From: Parabacteroides sp.
GTDB lineage: Bacteria > Bacteroidota > Bacteroidia > Bacteroidales > Tannerellaceae
Direction of reading: 5' to 3'
DNA length: 64,000 bases
Assembly (NCBI GenBank): GCA_017481945.1
Contig: JAFUOJ010000014.1
Span: 62,001-126,000, forward strand
Part shown: positions 53,062 through 60,326 of the stretch, piece after piece
Layout: the number at the start of each line of letters is the position of its first letter
Position numbering within the stretch: position 1 is the first letter of the stretch
Notes under the pieces: model-generated
What the model was told of the DNA's origin: nothing
The model's database searches: none
The model's input: only the letters and a program-made list of their open reading frames with translations
Program-made: the position numbers and the translations under genes

Positions 53062-54063
53062 TTACTTTTTGTGTTGATATTGAATGTTATAAATCGCGTC
53101 CTTTTTATACCATAGTATAGGTAAGCTACGGGAGATTGTTGTCAGTATCTGATCTATACTTTGGTCGTTGCTGAAAGAAGCTGAGACAACAACGTCCGGC
53201 TCTTTTAACTTCGTTCCGTTTACTTGAATCTCAACTTTATAGGTGTTTTCAAGCTCTTTTACTAAGTCAATAAAGGGGATGGATTTGTATCTGATGAGAC
53301 CATCTTTCCAAGAGGTGAAAAACTGTGGGTCTACTTGTCTGATGGTTATCTCGTCTGTTTCCCGATAAAGCGTAAGCTGTTGGTTGGGAGAAAGCAGGAC
53401 ATTCTGTTTGTCTTTTTCAAAACGAACCGCTCCTTCAATCAGGGTAACGACGATATTGTCTGCCTCTACTTGGGAATTGACATTGAATTGAGTTCCTAAT
53501 ACGCTGATAGAAGCTCCGTTTGTCTCAATCAAAAAAGGATGAATAGAATCTTTCGCTACGTCAAAATAGGCTTCACCTTCCAAGACTACTTTCCGGTTGT
53601 CTTTCCCGAAGTCATTGGAATAACGTAAACGACTGTGCTTATTTAACGTGACCCGCGTCCCATCTTCTAACGCAAATTGGGATTTACTTTCGTTGGTTAG
53701 GAAAGTATAATATTCCGGATTTTGTTTGGACTGTTGCCCCTTTGCCAGATATTGAAGGGAGAACGTAGAGACGATAAGCAGTAAAACACCGGCCGCAGCA
53801 GTGCACATATATTTCTTCCAAGAAGACCTTTTCTGAATCGGTTGGGTAGGTGCGTTGATCTTTTCGATAAGTTTGTTTAAAGAGTTAGGGGAGATAACAG
53901 AACTTTTCAGACTGACATCTGCGATCCAATAGTTCGTCAAGCGACGAAATTCCTCCTGATTCTTCTCGCTTTCATTAAGCCATTTGCTTAAAGAAAGGAT
54001 ATCTTCAGAAGAGAAATCCCCACTTAAAACATGTGCTATTATATGATCTATGTTCTGTTCCAT
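53062..54063 (-). CDS. FecR-family anti-sigma factor
   Basis: A 333-residue inner-membrane protein. Residues 1-80 are a cytoplasmic sigma-binding part (IIAHVLSGDFSSEDILSLSKWL), a single TM helix spans about residues 87-106 (CTAAAGVLLLIVSTFSLQYL), then a periplasmic FecR domain (YTFLTNESKSQFALEDGTRVTLNKHSRLRY, VVLEGEAYFDVAKD, ISVLGTQFNVN) and a C-terminal STN-binding domain (IRYKSIPFIDLVKELENTYKVEIQVNG). It holds the ECF sigma until the SusC STN domain signals. It lies 88 bp after the sigma gene and 134 bp before SusC. Confidence 0.93.
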   Translation of the reverse strand: MEQNIDHIIAHVLSGDFSSEDILSLSKWLNESEKNQEEFRRLTNYWIADVSLKSSVISPNSLNKLIEKINAPTQPIQKRSSWKKYMCTAAAGVLLLIVSTFSLQYLAKGQQSKQNPEYYTFLTNESKSQFALEDGTRVTLNKHSRLRYSNDFGKDNRKVVLEGEAYFDVAKDSIHPFLIETNGASISVLGTQFNVNSQVEADNIVVTLIEGAVRFEKDKQNVLLSPNQQLTLYRETDEITIRQVDPQFFTSWKDGLIRYKSIPFIDLVKELENTYKVEIQVNGTKLKEPDVVVSASFSNDQSIDQILTTISRSLPILWYKKDAIYNIQYQHKK

Positions 54064-54151
54064 TGAGTGCCTGTTTAATAGTATAGTCGTAGAAAAATGA
54101 AAATATCCTTAGTCGAGAATAGAGAAAATTGAGAATTTGTTACTTTTTCTT

Positions 54152-54664
54152 CTATTCTTCGGACAATGAGTCTCGCAACTTACGGACGGCATTGGCTAAA
54201 TGTGCCTCCAATGTTTTCACCGATATATTGAGTACGGCTGCCGCCTCTTTATACTTAAGTTTGTCTTCACGTACCAATTTGAATGCGACTTTGCAGCGGG
54301 CAGGTAAGGAGTCGATGGCTTTATTGAGCCGTTCCAAACTTTCCTGACTGATGAGTTCTTCCTCCGGAGTAGTCTCTGTTGAGGTGAAAAGGTCTACAGG
54401 AATTTCGTCTAAAGAGACCTGTTCGATATGTTGTTTCCGGTAATAACTGATGGCTTTATACCGAGCCATAGAGTAGAGGTAAGCATTAAAATGGGTTACA
54501 TTCGTCAATTGTTTGCGGTTGTTCCAAATCTCCAGAAAGATATCAGAGATAAGTTCTTCCGCAACCTCTGGGGAAGAAACATAAATACATATAAACCGCA
54601 TTAACGTTTCAAAGTAAGTTACGTAAAGCGATTTCAGAGCTGTTTGTGAATCGGATAACGCCAT
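54152..54664 (-). CDS. ECF-type RNA polymerase sigma-70 factor
   Basis: About 170 residues with sigma region 2 (FETLMRFICIYVSSPEVAEELISDIFLEIWNNR, FNAYLYSMARYKAISYYRK) and region 4 (RLNKAIDSLPARCKVAFKLVREDKLKYKEAAAVLNISVKTLEAHLANAVRKLR). It directs RNA polymerase to the SusCD locus when FecR releases it. An in-frame TTG at 54706 would add 14 residues; I prefer the ATG at 54664 because the protein then begins MALSDSQTALKSLYVTYFE, the usual ECF opening. It is a Bacteroidetes PUL-type sigma with no extra domains. Confidence 0.92.
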   Translation of the reverse strand: MALSDSQTALKSLYVTYFETLMRFICIYVSSPEVAEELISDIFLEIWNNRKQLTNVTHFNAYLYSMARYKAISYYRKQHIEQVSLDEIPVDLFTSTETTPEEELISQESLERLNKAIDSLPARCKVAFKLVREDKLKYKEAAAVLNISVKTLEAHLANAVRKLRDSLSEE

Positions 54665-54888
54665 TTCACAAACCCATAGCGTGATATTTTTCTGGTTATC
54701 TTTCAACTACTTATCGTCTTCGATACATATTTAAGTCGCAAGACCTGTTTAAAAACCCTTAGTCTATATTTCTTTTTTTTATTGTTTTTTTGTTTTTAGG
54801 AACCCCGTCCGAACCATTTGCGGAAAACTGCGGGAAAGGAAGTTTTAGAGAAGCCGAGGTATTAATCCCTATTTACCGAAATAATTAC

Positions 54889-54896
54889 TACCTTTA
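54889..54896 (+). promoter_or_regulatory. Near-consensus -7 box (TACCTTTA) for the second HU-HIG gene
   Basis: Fits TAnnTTTG except for the last base. Transcription from here would begin just before the 21-bp repeat array, placing the array in the 5' leader. Confidence 0.35.
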
Positions 54897-55000
54897 TCTC
54901 GATATTTTTTATTCACGAGGGCGTCGTGTATATTTTTGAGGACGTCGAGTATTCTCACGAGCCCCTCGAGAATATACATGACGACGCCGAGAATAGGAGA
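54896..55000. repeat. 21-bp-period palindromic array upstream of the second HU-HIG gene
   Basis: Four units start at 54917, 54938, 54959 and 54980, exactly 21 bp apart, with a possible degenerate fifth from 54896. They share GAG/GAC openings and GTCGAG- or CTCGAG-type palindromic cores (GAGGACGTCGAG, GAGCCCCTCGAG, GACGACGCCGAG), followed by an A+T-rich half. Same architecture as 4142-4229, different sequence. Confidence 0.7.
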
Positions 55001-55045
55001 TAAGGAGAGATTTGATATAAAAGTGAGCTTAAATAGAAAGGAAAT

Positions 55046-55636
55046 ATGGGAAGAGTTAAGTATGCAGTTTACCAGACACCCGGAGGAGAGACTCAGGAAC
55101 AGAAGGCGTATGCCCGAGTAATAACCTGCGGAAAGAAGACTACGGAGGATATTTGTTCCTCCATTAGCGAAGCGAGTTCCTTTACCTCTTCGGATGTAAA
55201 GGGAGTCTTGGAGGCGCTTTCCCGTTTTATCGGTCGCAATTTATCGTATGGATATGGCGTTGAAGTGGAGGGATTGGGACATTTTCTTCCCTCTTTGAAG
55301 ACGAAGGAGCGGGTGAATGAGAAGGGAAAGATTCGAATGGATGTTTCGATTGACGGGGTTACGTTCCGCTGTTCTCCCCGCTTGAAACGGGCGGTAAAGA
55401 GTGGTAGTCGGCCTCAAAAGGTGAAACGCAGCAATGTTTCTGAATTGACTTATGAGGAGCGTAAGGCAAAATTGGTGGCCTATTTGAAGAAGAATATGCT
55501 AATAAATCTAACGACTTATCAGGCATTAATCGGATGTACCTATTACAAAGCGAAGCAAGATTTTGTCCAATATGAGCAGGAGGTGTTAGTCATCCGGGAA
55601 GGTTGTGGTACACATCGGGTTTATCGGTTGGCATGA
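55046..55636 (+). CDS. HU-HIG family DNA-binding protein with winged-helix-like C-terminus
   Basis: A 196-residue protein. Residues 1-120 are an HU-HIG domain: MGRVKYAVYQTPGGE, the helical KKTTEDICSSISEASSFTSSDVKGVLEALSRFIG, and the beta part YGYGVEVEGLGHFLPSL, VTFRCSPRLKRAV. After a basic linker, residues ~135-196 (YEERKAKLVAYLKKNMLINLTTYQALIGCTYYKAKQDFVQYEQE...GTHRVYRLA) look like a small winged-helix DNA-binding module, which the first HU-HIG protein lacks. It is probably a DNA-binding regulator or nucleoid protein. It is preceded by the 21-bp array. Confidence 0.85.
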   Translation: MGRVKYAVYQTPGGETQEQKAYARVITCGKKTTEDICSSISEASSFTSSDVKGVLEALSRFIGRNLSYGYGVEVEGLGHFLPSLKTKERVNEKGKIRMDVSIDGVTFRCSPRLKRAVKSGSRPQKVKRSNVSELTYEERKAKLVAYLKKNMLINLTTYQALIGCTYYKAKQDFVQYEQEVLVIREGCGTHRVYRLA

Positions 55637-55650
55637 AATCAAAGTTAAAA

Positions 55651-55699
55651 AGAGAATATTGTTCATTTGCTTTCTTGCAAAAAAGAACAATATTCCTCT
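55651..55699. terminator. Bidirectional terminator overlapping the 3' end of the YhcG gene
   Basis: AGAGAATATTGTTC pairs with GAACAATATTCCTCT (one bulge) between two convergent genes. The right arm lies inside the last codons of the minus-strand gene. Confidence 0.75.
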
Positions 55700-56814
55700 A
55701 AAGATTTTTTCATTACTTCCAATGGAATTAGTTTTCGTTGATATTCTGCTACCATTGTTGGACTTAATGAACGGCTTAAAGTATATTCTACCATACTACG
55801 ATCTGCTGAAGGACAAAGGATTATACCGATACTTGGATTTTCATTGTCTCGTTTTACATCACGATCAAGAGCTTCCAAATACATATCCATTTTCCCTACA
55901 AATTCGGGTTGAAAATCTACTGCTTTCAATTCTACTGCAACCAGACATTGCAATGCTCGATGGTAAAATAAAAGATCAATACGTTTGGTTGATCCTCCAA
56001 CCTGTACCCCATATTCGCTATCTATAAACAAGAAATCTTTACCTAATTCGAGTATGAATTCTTTCATGTGTTCAAGCAAACCTTTGTGTAGGTGATGTTC
56101 GTTATGTTTGGTTGGAAGATTTAAGAAGTCTATAAAAGCTTTATCTTTTAGTATGAATTCTGTATTTGGATATTCTGCAATCATCTTGGGTGATAACATT
56201 TTATCTTTATCCATAAGTGAAGAGTACGTTTGGTTGATAATACAACGACGAAGTTCTTCGGTTTTTAATTTCTGATGAGCAGCGTAAAGCATATAGAATA
56301 TACGTTCTTCATTTGTTCTACAACGGTTCATTATTTCTAAATGACTGGTAAATGGAACAAGTTGTAAAACATTGGGCATTGTTACAGTTTCAATTTTATA
56401 TTGTGCAATTGGTAATTGCATAAAATCCTCATGCTTGTAATTATTATGAAATTGTGCAATTGGTAATTGCACAATTTCACATAATCTTAATTGAGAGGCA
56501 ATCGTTATAAATTCTGTTTGACTGTAAGTTTCGTAGAATTTTACCATGTTATACAAATGGCGTTTCCCGAAACCTCTACGTTTAGGGTTCTGTCGTTTCA
56601 GATAATCTGCTAAATCACTGACTACTTTTGTACCCCAGCGAGATGAATTTAATTGGATAAATATGTATTGTCCAACCTCCCAATTGGTGAGCAATGCTTC
56701 TGTATTTACTTTTGTTATAGCAGACGATCGATGTTGCTCTATAAGAGTATTAATGAATTCAAACTGTTTTTCTAATTCGGTTTGATTGCGAATTACTCTA
56801 ACATCTTGTTCCAT
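55663..56814 (-). CDS. YhcG/DUF1016 PD-(D/E)xK nuclease
   Basis: A 383-residue protein. The N-terminal DUF1016_N domain (INTLIEQHRSSAITKVNTEALLTNWEVGQYIF, RGFGKRHLYNMVKFYETY) is followed by a short repeat region (~120-145) with two QLPIAQ units. The C-terminal nuclease domain has RIDLLFYHRALQCLVAVELKAVDF, giving the Asp and ELK catalytic triad of PD-(D/E)xK enzymes. It is related to restriction and homologous-recombination nucleases; its role is unresolved, and such genes are often in defence or mobile contexts. It stands alone between HU-HIG and the C4-dicarboxylate transporter. Confidence 0.9.
   Translation of the reverse strand: MEQDVRVIRNQTELEKQFEFINTLIEQHRSSAITKVNTEALLTNWEVGQYIFIQLNSSRWGTKVVSDLADYLKRQNPKRRGFGKRHLYNMVKFYETYSQTEFITIASQLRLCEIVQLPIAQFHNNYKHEDFMQLPIAQYKIETVTMPNVLQLVPFTSHLEIMNRCRTNEERIFYMLYAAHQKLKTEELRRCIINQTYSSLMDKDKMLSPKMIAEYPNTEFILKDKAFIDFLNLPTKHNEHHLHKGLLEHMKEFILELGKDFLFIDSEYGVQVGGSTKRIDLLFYHRALQCLVAVELKAVDFQPEFVGKMDMYLEALDRDVKRDNENPSIGIILCPSADRSMVEYTLSRSLSPTMVAEYQRKLIPLEVMKKSLEEYCSFLQESK
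56401..56478. repeat. In-frame 51-bp-spaced palindromic repeats inside the YhcG gene
   Basis: TTGTGCAATTGGTAATTGCA occurs at 56401-56420 and 56452-56471, 51 bp (17 codons) apart. The second copy extends to a perfect 14-bp inverted repeat GAAATTGTGCAATT / AATTGCACAATTTC (56448-56478) with a 3-nt loop. Both are translated as QLPIAQ-type units. Confidence 0.75.
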
Positions 56815-56860
56815 AATGATTAAATCAAACTTTTGTTTTTTAGTGAGTGAGAAGAATTTC

Positions 56861-58174
56861 CTACAAGAACTGTATCAACAACAACCCTAAACCTACGGAG
56901 ACTCCGGTGGCGATTAAGCCGGGAAGCATGAAAGAGTGGTTGAGAACGTATTTCCCAATATGGGTCGTACCGGTACGGTCGAAGTTAATTGCAGCTACAA
57001 CTGTCGGGTAGTTCGGGATGAAGAAATATCCGTTTACTGCCGGGAAGAGGGCAATTAACATATAAGGAGAAATACCTAATGCAATGCCTAACGGCAATAA
57101 TGCACGAACCGTTGCGGCTTGACTGAACAACAAGATAGACATGACGAACAGGGCAAAACCGAATAACCAAGGCATTTCAGTTACGATATGTGAGATTGAA
57201 CTTTTGAGTTCCTCTGTGTTTCCTCCGATAAATGTGTCTCCCATCCAAGCAATACCGAAGATGGCTACGACCGCTTGCATGCCGGCAGAAAAGACAGATC
57301 CTTGGGCCGCTTTAATACCATTGGTCCGTGTTGTCAGCAGAATCAGAGCTGCCGCTGAAAGCATAAGTATCTCAATGATGTGAGACATTTGCATAGTATG
57401 CGTTGTTCCATCCGCAGAAGTAAAGACCGGACGCAAGGAATCAATTGAACCGAAAAGGATGATACCGGCAGTTGCTGTAATGAAGATCAAGACAGAAAGG
57501 AGGGCAGCCCGTTGGTTCTCTGCTCCTTTAGCGATGAATTGAGCGGAGGATAATTCGCCATTTGCCAGACGACGTTGGTATTCAGGGTCTTCCGTTAGCT
57601 CTTTTCCTACCCGCAATGAGAAGAATGCACCGACCAAAACACCGACTAATGTACAGGGAACGGAAATCATTAAGATGTCCATAAGTGAGATATTATATCC
57701 TGCTAACATACTAAGTAATGCCACCGTTGCTGCCGAAATCGGACTGGCAGTAATCGCCTGTTGCGAAGCAATTACAGCTATACCTAACGGACGTTCGGGG
57801 CGAACTTTCGTCTCAGTTGCAACCTCTGCGATCACCGGAAGCACAGAATAGGCAACATGTCCTGTGCCTGCGATAAAGGTAAATACATACGTTACTAAAG
57901 GACTTAGGATAGTAATCTTGGAAGGATTCTTGCGTAATAACTTCTCAGCCCATTTAACCATGAGGTCTAAACCGCCTGCTGCTTGCATACAACTGGCTGC
58001 TGCGATGACGGAAACAATCATTAACATGACGTCGATAGGGGGAGAAGTGGGACTTAATCCGAAGCCAAACGTGAGGACAGCCAAGCCTAATCCTCCTAAT
58101 ACACCCAAACCAATACCGCCAATACGTGCTCCAATGATAATGGCTATTAATACGAATAGAAGTTGTGTTAACAT
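56861..58174 (-). CDS. Anaerobic C4-dicarboxylate transporter (DcuA/DcuB family)
   Basis: A 437-residue inner-membrane carrier with about ten hydrophobic helices from the N-terminus (LLFVLIAIIIGARIGGIGLGVL). It shows Dcu motifs: GFGLSPTSPPIDVMLMI, TYVFTFIAGTGHVAYSVLPVIAEVA, RPERPLGIAVIASQQAITASPISAATVALL and YFFIPNYPTVVAAINFDRTGTTHIGKYVLNHSFM. It exchanges fumarate, aspartate or malate for succinate in anaerobic fumarate respiration, which suits a succinate-forming Bacteroidales. Which of DcuA or DcuB it matches better I cannot say. It has its own -7 box at 58208-58215. Confidence 0.94.
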   Translation of the reverse strand: MLTQLLFVLIAIIIGARIGGIGLGVLGGLGLAVLTFGFGLSPTSPPIDVMLMIVSVIAAASCMQAAGGLDLMVKWAEKLLRKNPSKITILSPLVTYVFTFIAGTGHVAYSVLPVIAEVATETKVRPERPLGIAVIASQQAITASPISAATVALLSMLAGYNISLMDILMISVPCTLVGVLVGAFFSLRVGKELTEDPEYQRRLANGELSSAQFIAKGAENQRAALLSVLIFITATAGIILFGSIDSLRPVFTSADGTTHTMQMSHIIEILMLSAAALILLTTRTNGIKAAQGSVFSAGMQAVVAIFGIAWMGDTFIGGNTEELKSSISHIVTEMPWLFGFALFVMSILLFSQAATVRALLPLGIALGISPYMLIALFPAVNGYFFIPNYPTVVAAINFDRTGTTHIGKYVLNHSFMLPGLIATGVSVGLGLLLIQFL

Positions 58175-58207
58175 GTTTGTAAATATAGATTTATGTTAGT
58201 AACGGGG

Positions 58208-58215
58208 CAAAATTA
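58208..58215 (-). promoter_or_regulatory. -7 box (TAATTTTG) for the C4-dicarboxylate transporter gene
   Basis: A perfect TAnnTTTG on the minus strand, 34 bp before the start codon and just inside the short gap after the PepSY-like gene. Confidence 0.5.
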
Positions 58216-58223
58216 GTGATTTT

Positions 58224-58850
58224 TTAGAAGGAAACTACTACAAAGCTCAAAATCGTATCCTCTAAAATCGCTAATTGTAACCCGGAAGTCGTTGTTTGAA
58301 TATCTAATAACTCCGCCTGAGGATAATAGACCTCCATAAAAGAGGTAACTGCTTTGGGGATAACAATCGGTTGGTCTATACTCTCGGTAGGTGCTTCTTG
58401 TCGGATAAGTTCCCCGTAAAGCGTGTAATATAGATCAGTCTCTTGTCGTTCGTTGGTGGCTCTTAGTTTGTAGACCATCCCCATACCGGCTCTTTGAAGT
58501 GTGTAGGCTTGGGTAATGATCCAATCGGCTTGTTCCCCTTTTTGAAAGGCAATGAGGATGGCAGTCGGGACTTGGGCGAGAAGAATTTCGGTTTTCAGCA
58601 TAGCCCAAACCCCTAAATGGGTGAGCCAAGCGATGTTCTTTTGCTCGTCAAGCGTGAAATGAATGACGTAATAGTTATTGTCTACGGTCCAGATTGCGCT
58701 TTTTGCCTCTGGATAAATGGCATAGAAAGCGTCCCGGATTACGTTGGGCGGTTCGATGGCTCCCGGATGGTTGTTGTCGGGAGTATCGCAACTCATCCCC
58801 CAAAAGAGTAAGCCGGATAGAAAGAGGTAGATGGAAAGTTTCCTGTTCAT
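58224..58850 (-). CDS. Exported PepSY-like lipoprotein
   Basis: A 208-residue lipoprotein, signal LFLSGLLFWGMSC, Cys21 lipidated. Two PepSY-like repeats are suggested: VIRDAFYAIYPEAKSAIWTVDNNYYVIHFTLDEQKNIAWL (~38-77) and VTSFMEVYYPQAELLDIQTTTSGLQLAILE (~168-197), with the F..YP.A....W pattern of Bacteroidetes PepSY-like proteins. The role is unknown; periplasmic or surface ligand binding is possible. It is divergent from the ABC export operon. The stop is 49 bp from the C4-dicarboxylate transporter start on the same strand. Confidence 0.75.
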   Translation of the reverse strand: MNRKLSIYLFLSGLLFWGMSCDTPDNNHPGAIEPPNVIRDAFYAIYPEAKSAIWTVDNNYYVIHFTLDEQKNIAWLTHLGVWAMLKTEILLAQVPTAILIAFQKGEQADWIITQAYTLQRAGMGMVYKLRATNERQETDLYYTLYGELIRQEAPTESIDQPIVIPKAVTSFMEVYYPQAELLDIQTTTSGLQLAILEDTILSFVVVSF

Positions 58851-58891
58851 ATACTTGTTGCTTCCGATTTGTAGGATAAAAACAGTGATAC

Positions 58892-58939
58892 CGAACGAAA
58901 AGTTCTTTTAAAAGCGAACACACTGTTCGAAATCGAACA
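58892..58939 (+). promoter_or_regulatory. Palindromic upstream activator sites (CGAACA half-sites)
   Basis: TGTTCGA-aa-TCGAACA (58924-58939) is a perfect palindrome. A further CGAACA at 58915 pairs with the TGTTCG at 58924, and GAAC-gaaaa-GTTC lies at 58893-58905. These lie 45-90 bp upstream of the sigma-54-like promoter, the normal place for an NtrC-type activator. Confidence 0.6.
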
Positions 58940-58983
58940 TCGGTTTTCGATGAGAGATACACTGAATCAAGGGGTTAGCTTTT

Positions 58984-58998
58984 TGGCATGGTCTTTGT
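58984..58998 (+). promoter_or_regulatory. Sigma-54-like -24/-12 promoter for the ABC export operon
   Basis: TGGCATG, four bases, then TTGT, against the consensus TGGCAYG-N4-TTGC. Only the last base of the -12 element differs. It precedes the HlyD-type gene by 56 bp; no primary-sigma -7 box is seen there. Confidence 0.6.
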
Positions 58999-59054
58999 GT
59001 TAGGTGTGGTGATAAAATAAACAAGTCGATGATAGACGTAAAAAAACAGACAAT

Positions 59055-60299
59055 ATGGATAGACTAATATCAAAGGAGGAACAAAGGAAAGCAAGACGAA
59101 AACAGGGACTAAAGATAGGAGTAGTTGTCGGTGGTATCGTTATTTTCGTGAGTATATGTTTTTCTTTCTTTCAGGCAAGTTTGTATAAAAAGGACTTACA
59201 TCTCTCGGTAGTGGATAGAGGAGTGATTGAGGTTTCGGTGAGTGCTTTCGGTAAAGTGGTTCCGGCATTTGAGGAGATTATTAATTCACCTATCCATTCT
59301 CGTATTGTAGAGGTCTATAAAAAGGGAGGAGATTCGGTAGAAGTGGGAACTCCTATCTTGAAGTTGGATTTACAAAGTGCAGAGACGGAATATAAGAAAC
59401 AACTGGATGAGGAGGAGATGAAGGTCTTAAAACTGGCACAACAACGGGTGATGAATCATAGCAAGCTGTCTGAGATGGAGATGAACTTAAAGGTCTCTCG
59501 GATGGAATTAGACCGAAAAGCGGTGGAGTTGAGGAATGAACGCTATTTGGATAGCTTGGGAGCTGGTACTACTGATAAGGTACGTCAGGTGGAGTTGGCC
59601 TATAATGTCAGCCTATTGAAGTTGAAAGAGGATGAACAGAAATATAAGAACGAACAGGAATTGGCAGAAGCGGATCTGAAGGTAATGGAGTTGGAATTGA
59701 ATATCTTTCGTAAGAGCTTGGCTGAGACTAAACGTACTCTGGAGGACGCACAGATTCGTTCTCCCCGGAAAGCAATACTGACTTTCGTGAACAATGAGAT
59801 AGGTGTGCAGATCGGACAAGGGGAGAAGGTGGCGATTATCTCTGACCTATCCCACTTTAAGATTGAGGGAGAGATTGCGGATACCTATGGGGATCGGATT
59901 GCAGCCGGTAGCAAAGTGATTGTGAAAATAGGGAATGATACGTTGGAAGGAACGGTGAGTGACCTGACGCCTTTATCCAAAAATGGAATGATTTCTTTTA
60001 TGGTTCAGTTACAGGAAGATAACCATAAACGGTTGCGTTCCGGCTTAAAGGTCGACGTATATATTATGAATGCGGTGAAGGAGGACGTCTTGCGTATCTC
60101 GAATACCTCTTATTATGTTGGTCCGGGTGAATATGAATTATTTGTAGTAGCCGGTGATCAGCTGCAAAAAAGAAAGGTACGGTTGGGCGAAAGTAACTTC
60201 GATTATGTGGAGGTAGTCAGTGGTCTGCAGGAAGGAGAAGAGGTCGTTGTTTCGGACATGAGCAATTATAAAAACAAGCGTAAACTAAAATTAGAATAA
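59055..60299 (+). CDS. HlyD-family periplasmic adaptor (efflux membrane-fusion protein)
   Basis: A 414-residue protein with one TM anchor at about residues 20-42 (LKIGVVVGGIVIFVSICFSFFQA). A lipoyl/beta-barrel domain starts SAFGKVVPAFEEIINSPIHSRIVEVYKKGGDSVEVGTPILKLD. A long coiled coil (105-235, LDEEEMKVLKLAQQRV...ELAEADLKVMELE) follows, then DAQIRSPRKAILTFVN and a C-terminal beta domain with LQEGEEVVVSDM. It links inner-membrane ABC permeases to an outer-membrane channel. It is first of a four-gene operon with a sigma-54-like promoter. No TolC-like gene is present in this window. Confidence 0.92.
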   Translation: MDRLISKEEQRKARRKQGLKIGVVVGGIVIFVSICFSFFQASLYKKDLHLSVVDRGVIEVSVSAFGKVVPAFEEIINSPIHSRIVEVYKKGGDSVEVGTPILKLDLQSAETEYKKQLDEEEMKVLKLAQQRVMNHSKLSEMEMNLKVSRMELDRKAVELRNERYLDSLGAGTTDKVRQVELAYNVSLLKLKEDEQKYKNEQELAEADLKVMELELNIFRKSLAETKRTLEDAQIRSPRKAILTFVNNEIGVQIGQGEKVAIISDLSHFKIEGEIADTYGDRIAAGSKVIVKIGNDTLEGTVSDLTPLSKNGMISFMVQLQEDNHKRLRSGLKVDVYIMNAVKEDVLRISNTSYYVGPGEYELFVVAGDQLQKRKVRLGESNFDYVEVVSGLQEGEEVVVSDMSNYKNKRKLKLE

Positions 60300-60326
60300 A
60301 AACAAGGCTTTATATTTGTCCTAATT

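Larger units (their letters stand above)
54707..55045. other. Intergenic region with a phased repeat array
   Basis: No gene is seen. The sigma leader occupies the left part. A near-consensus -7 box is at 54889-54896, followed by a 21-bp-period array to 55000 and 45 bp of leader before the HU-HIG start. Confidence 0.65.

Noticed and set aside
54665-54706. TTG-started extension of the ECF sigma factor
   Set aside because: An in-frame ATG gives the usual ECF N-terminus; a rare start codon is not needed.
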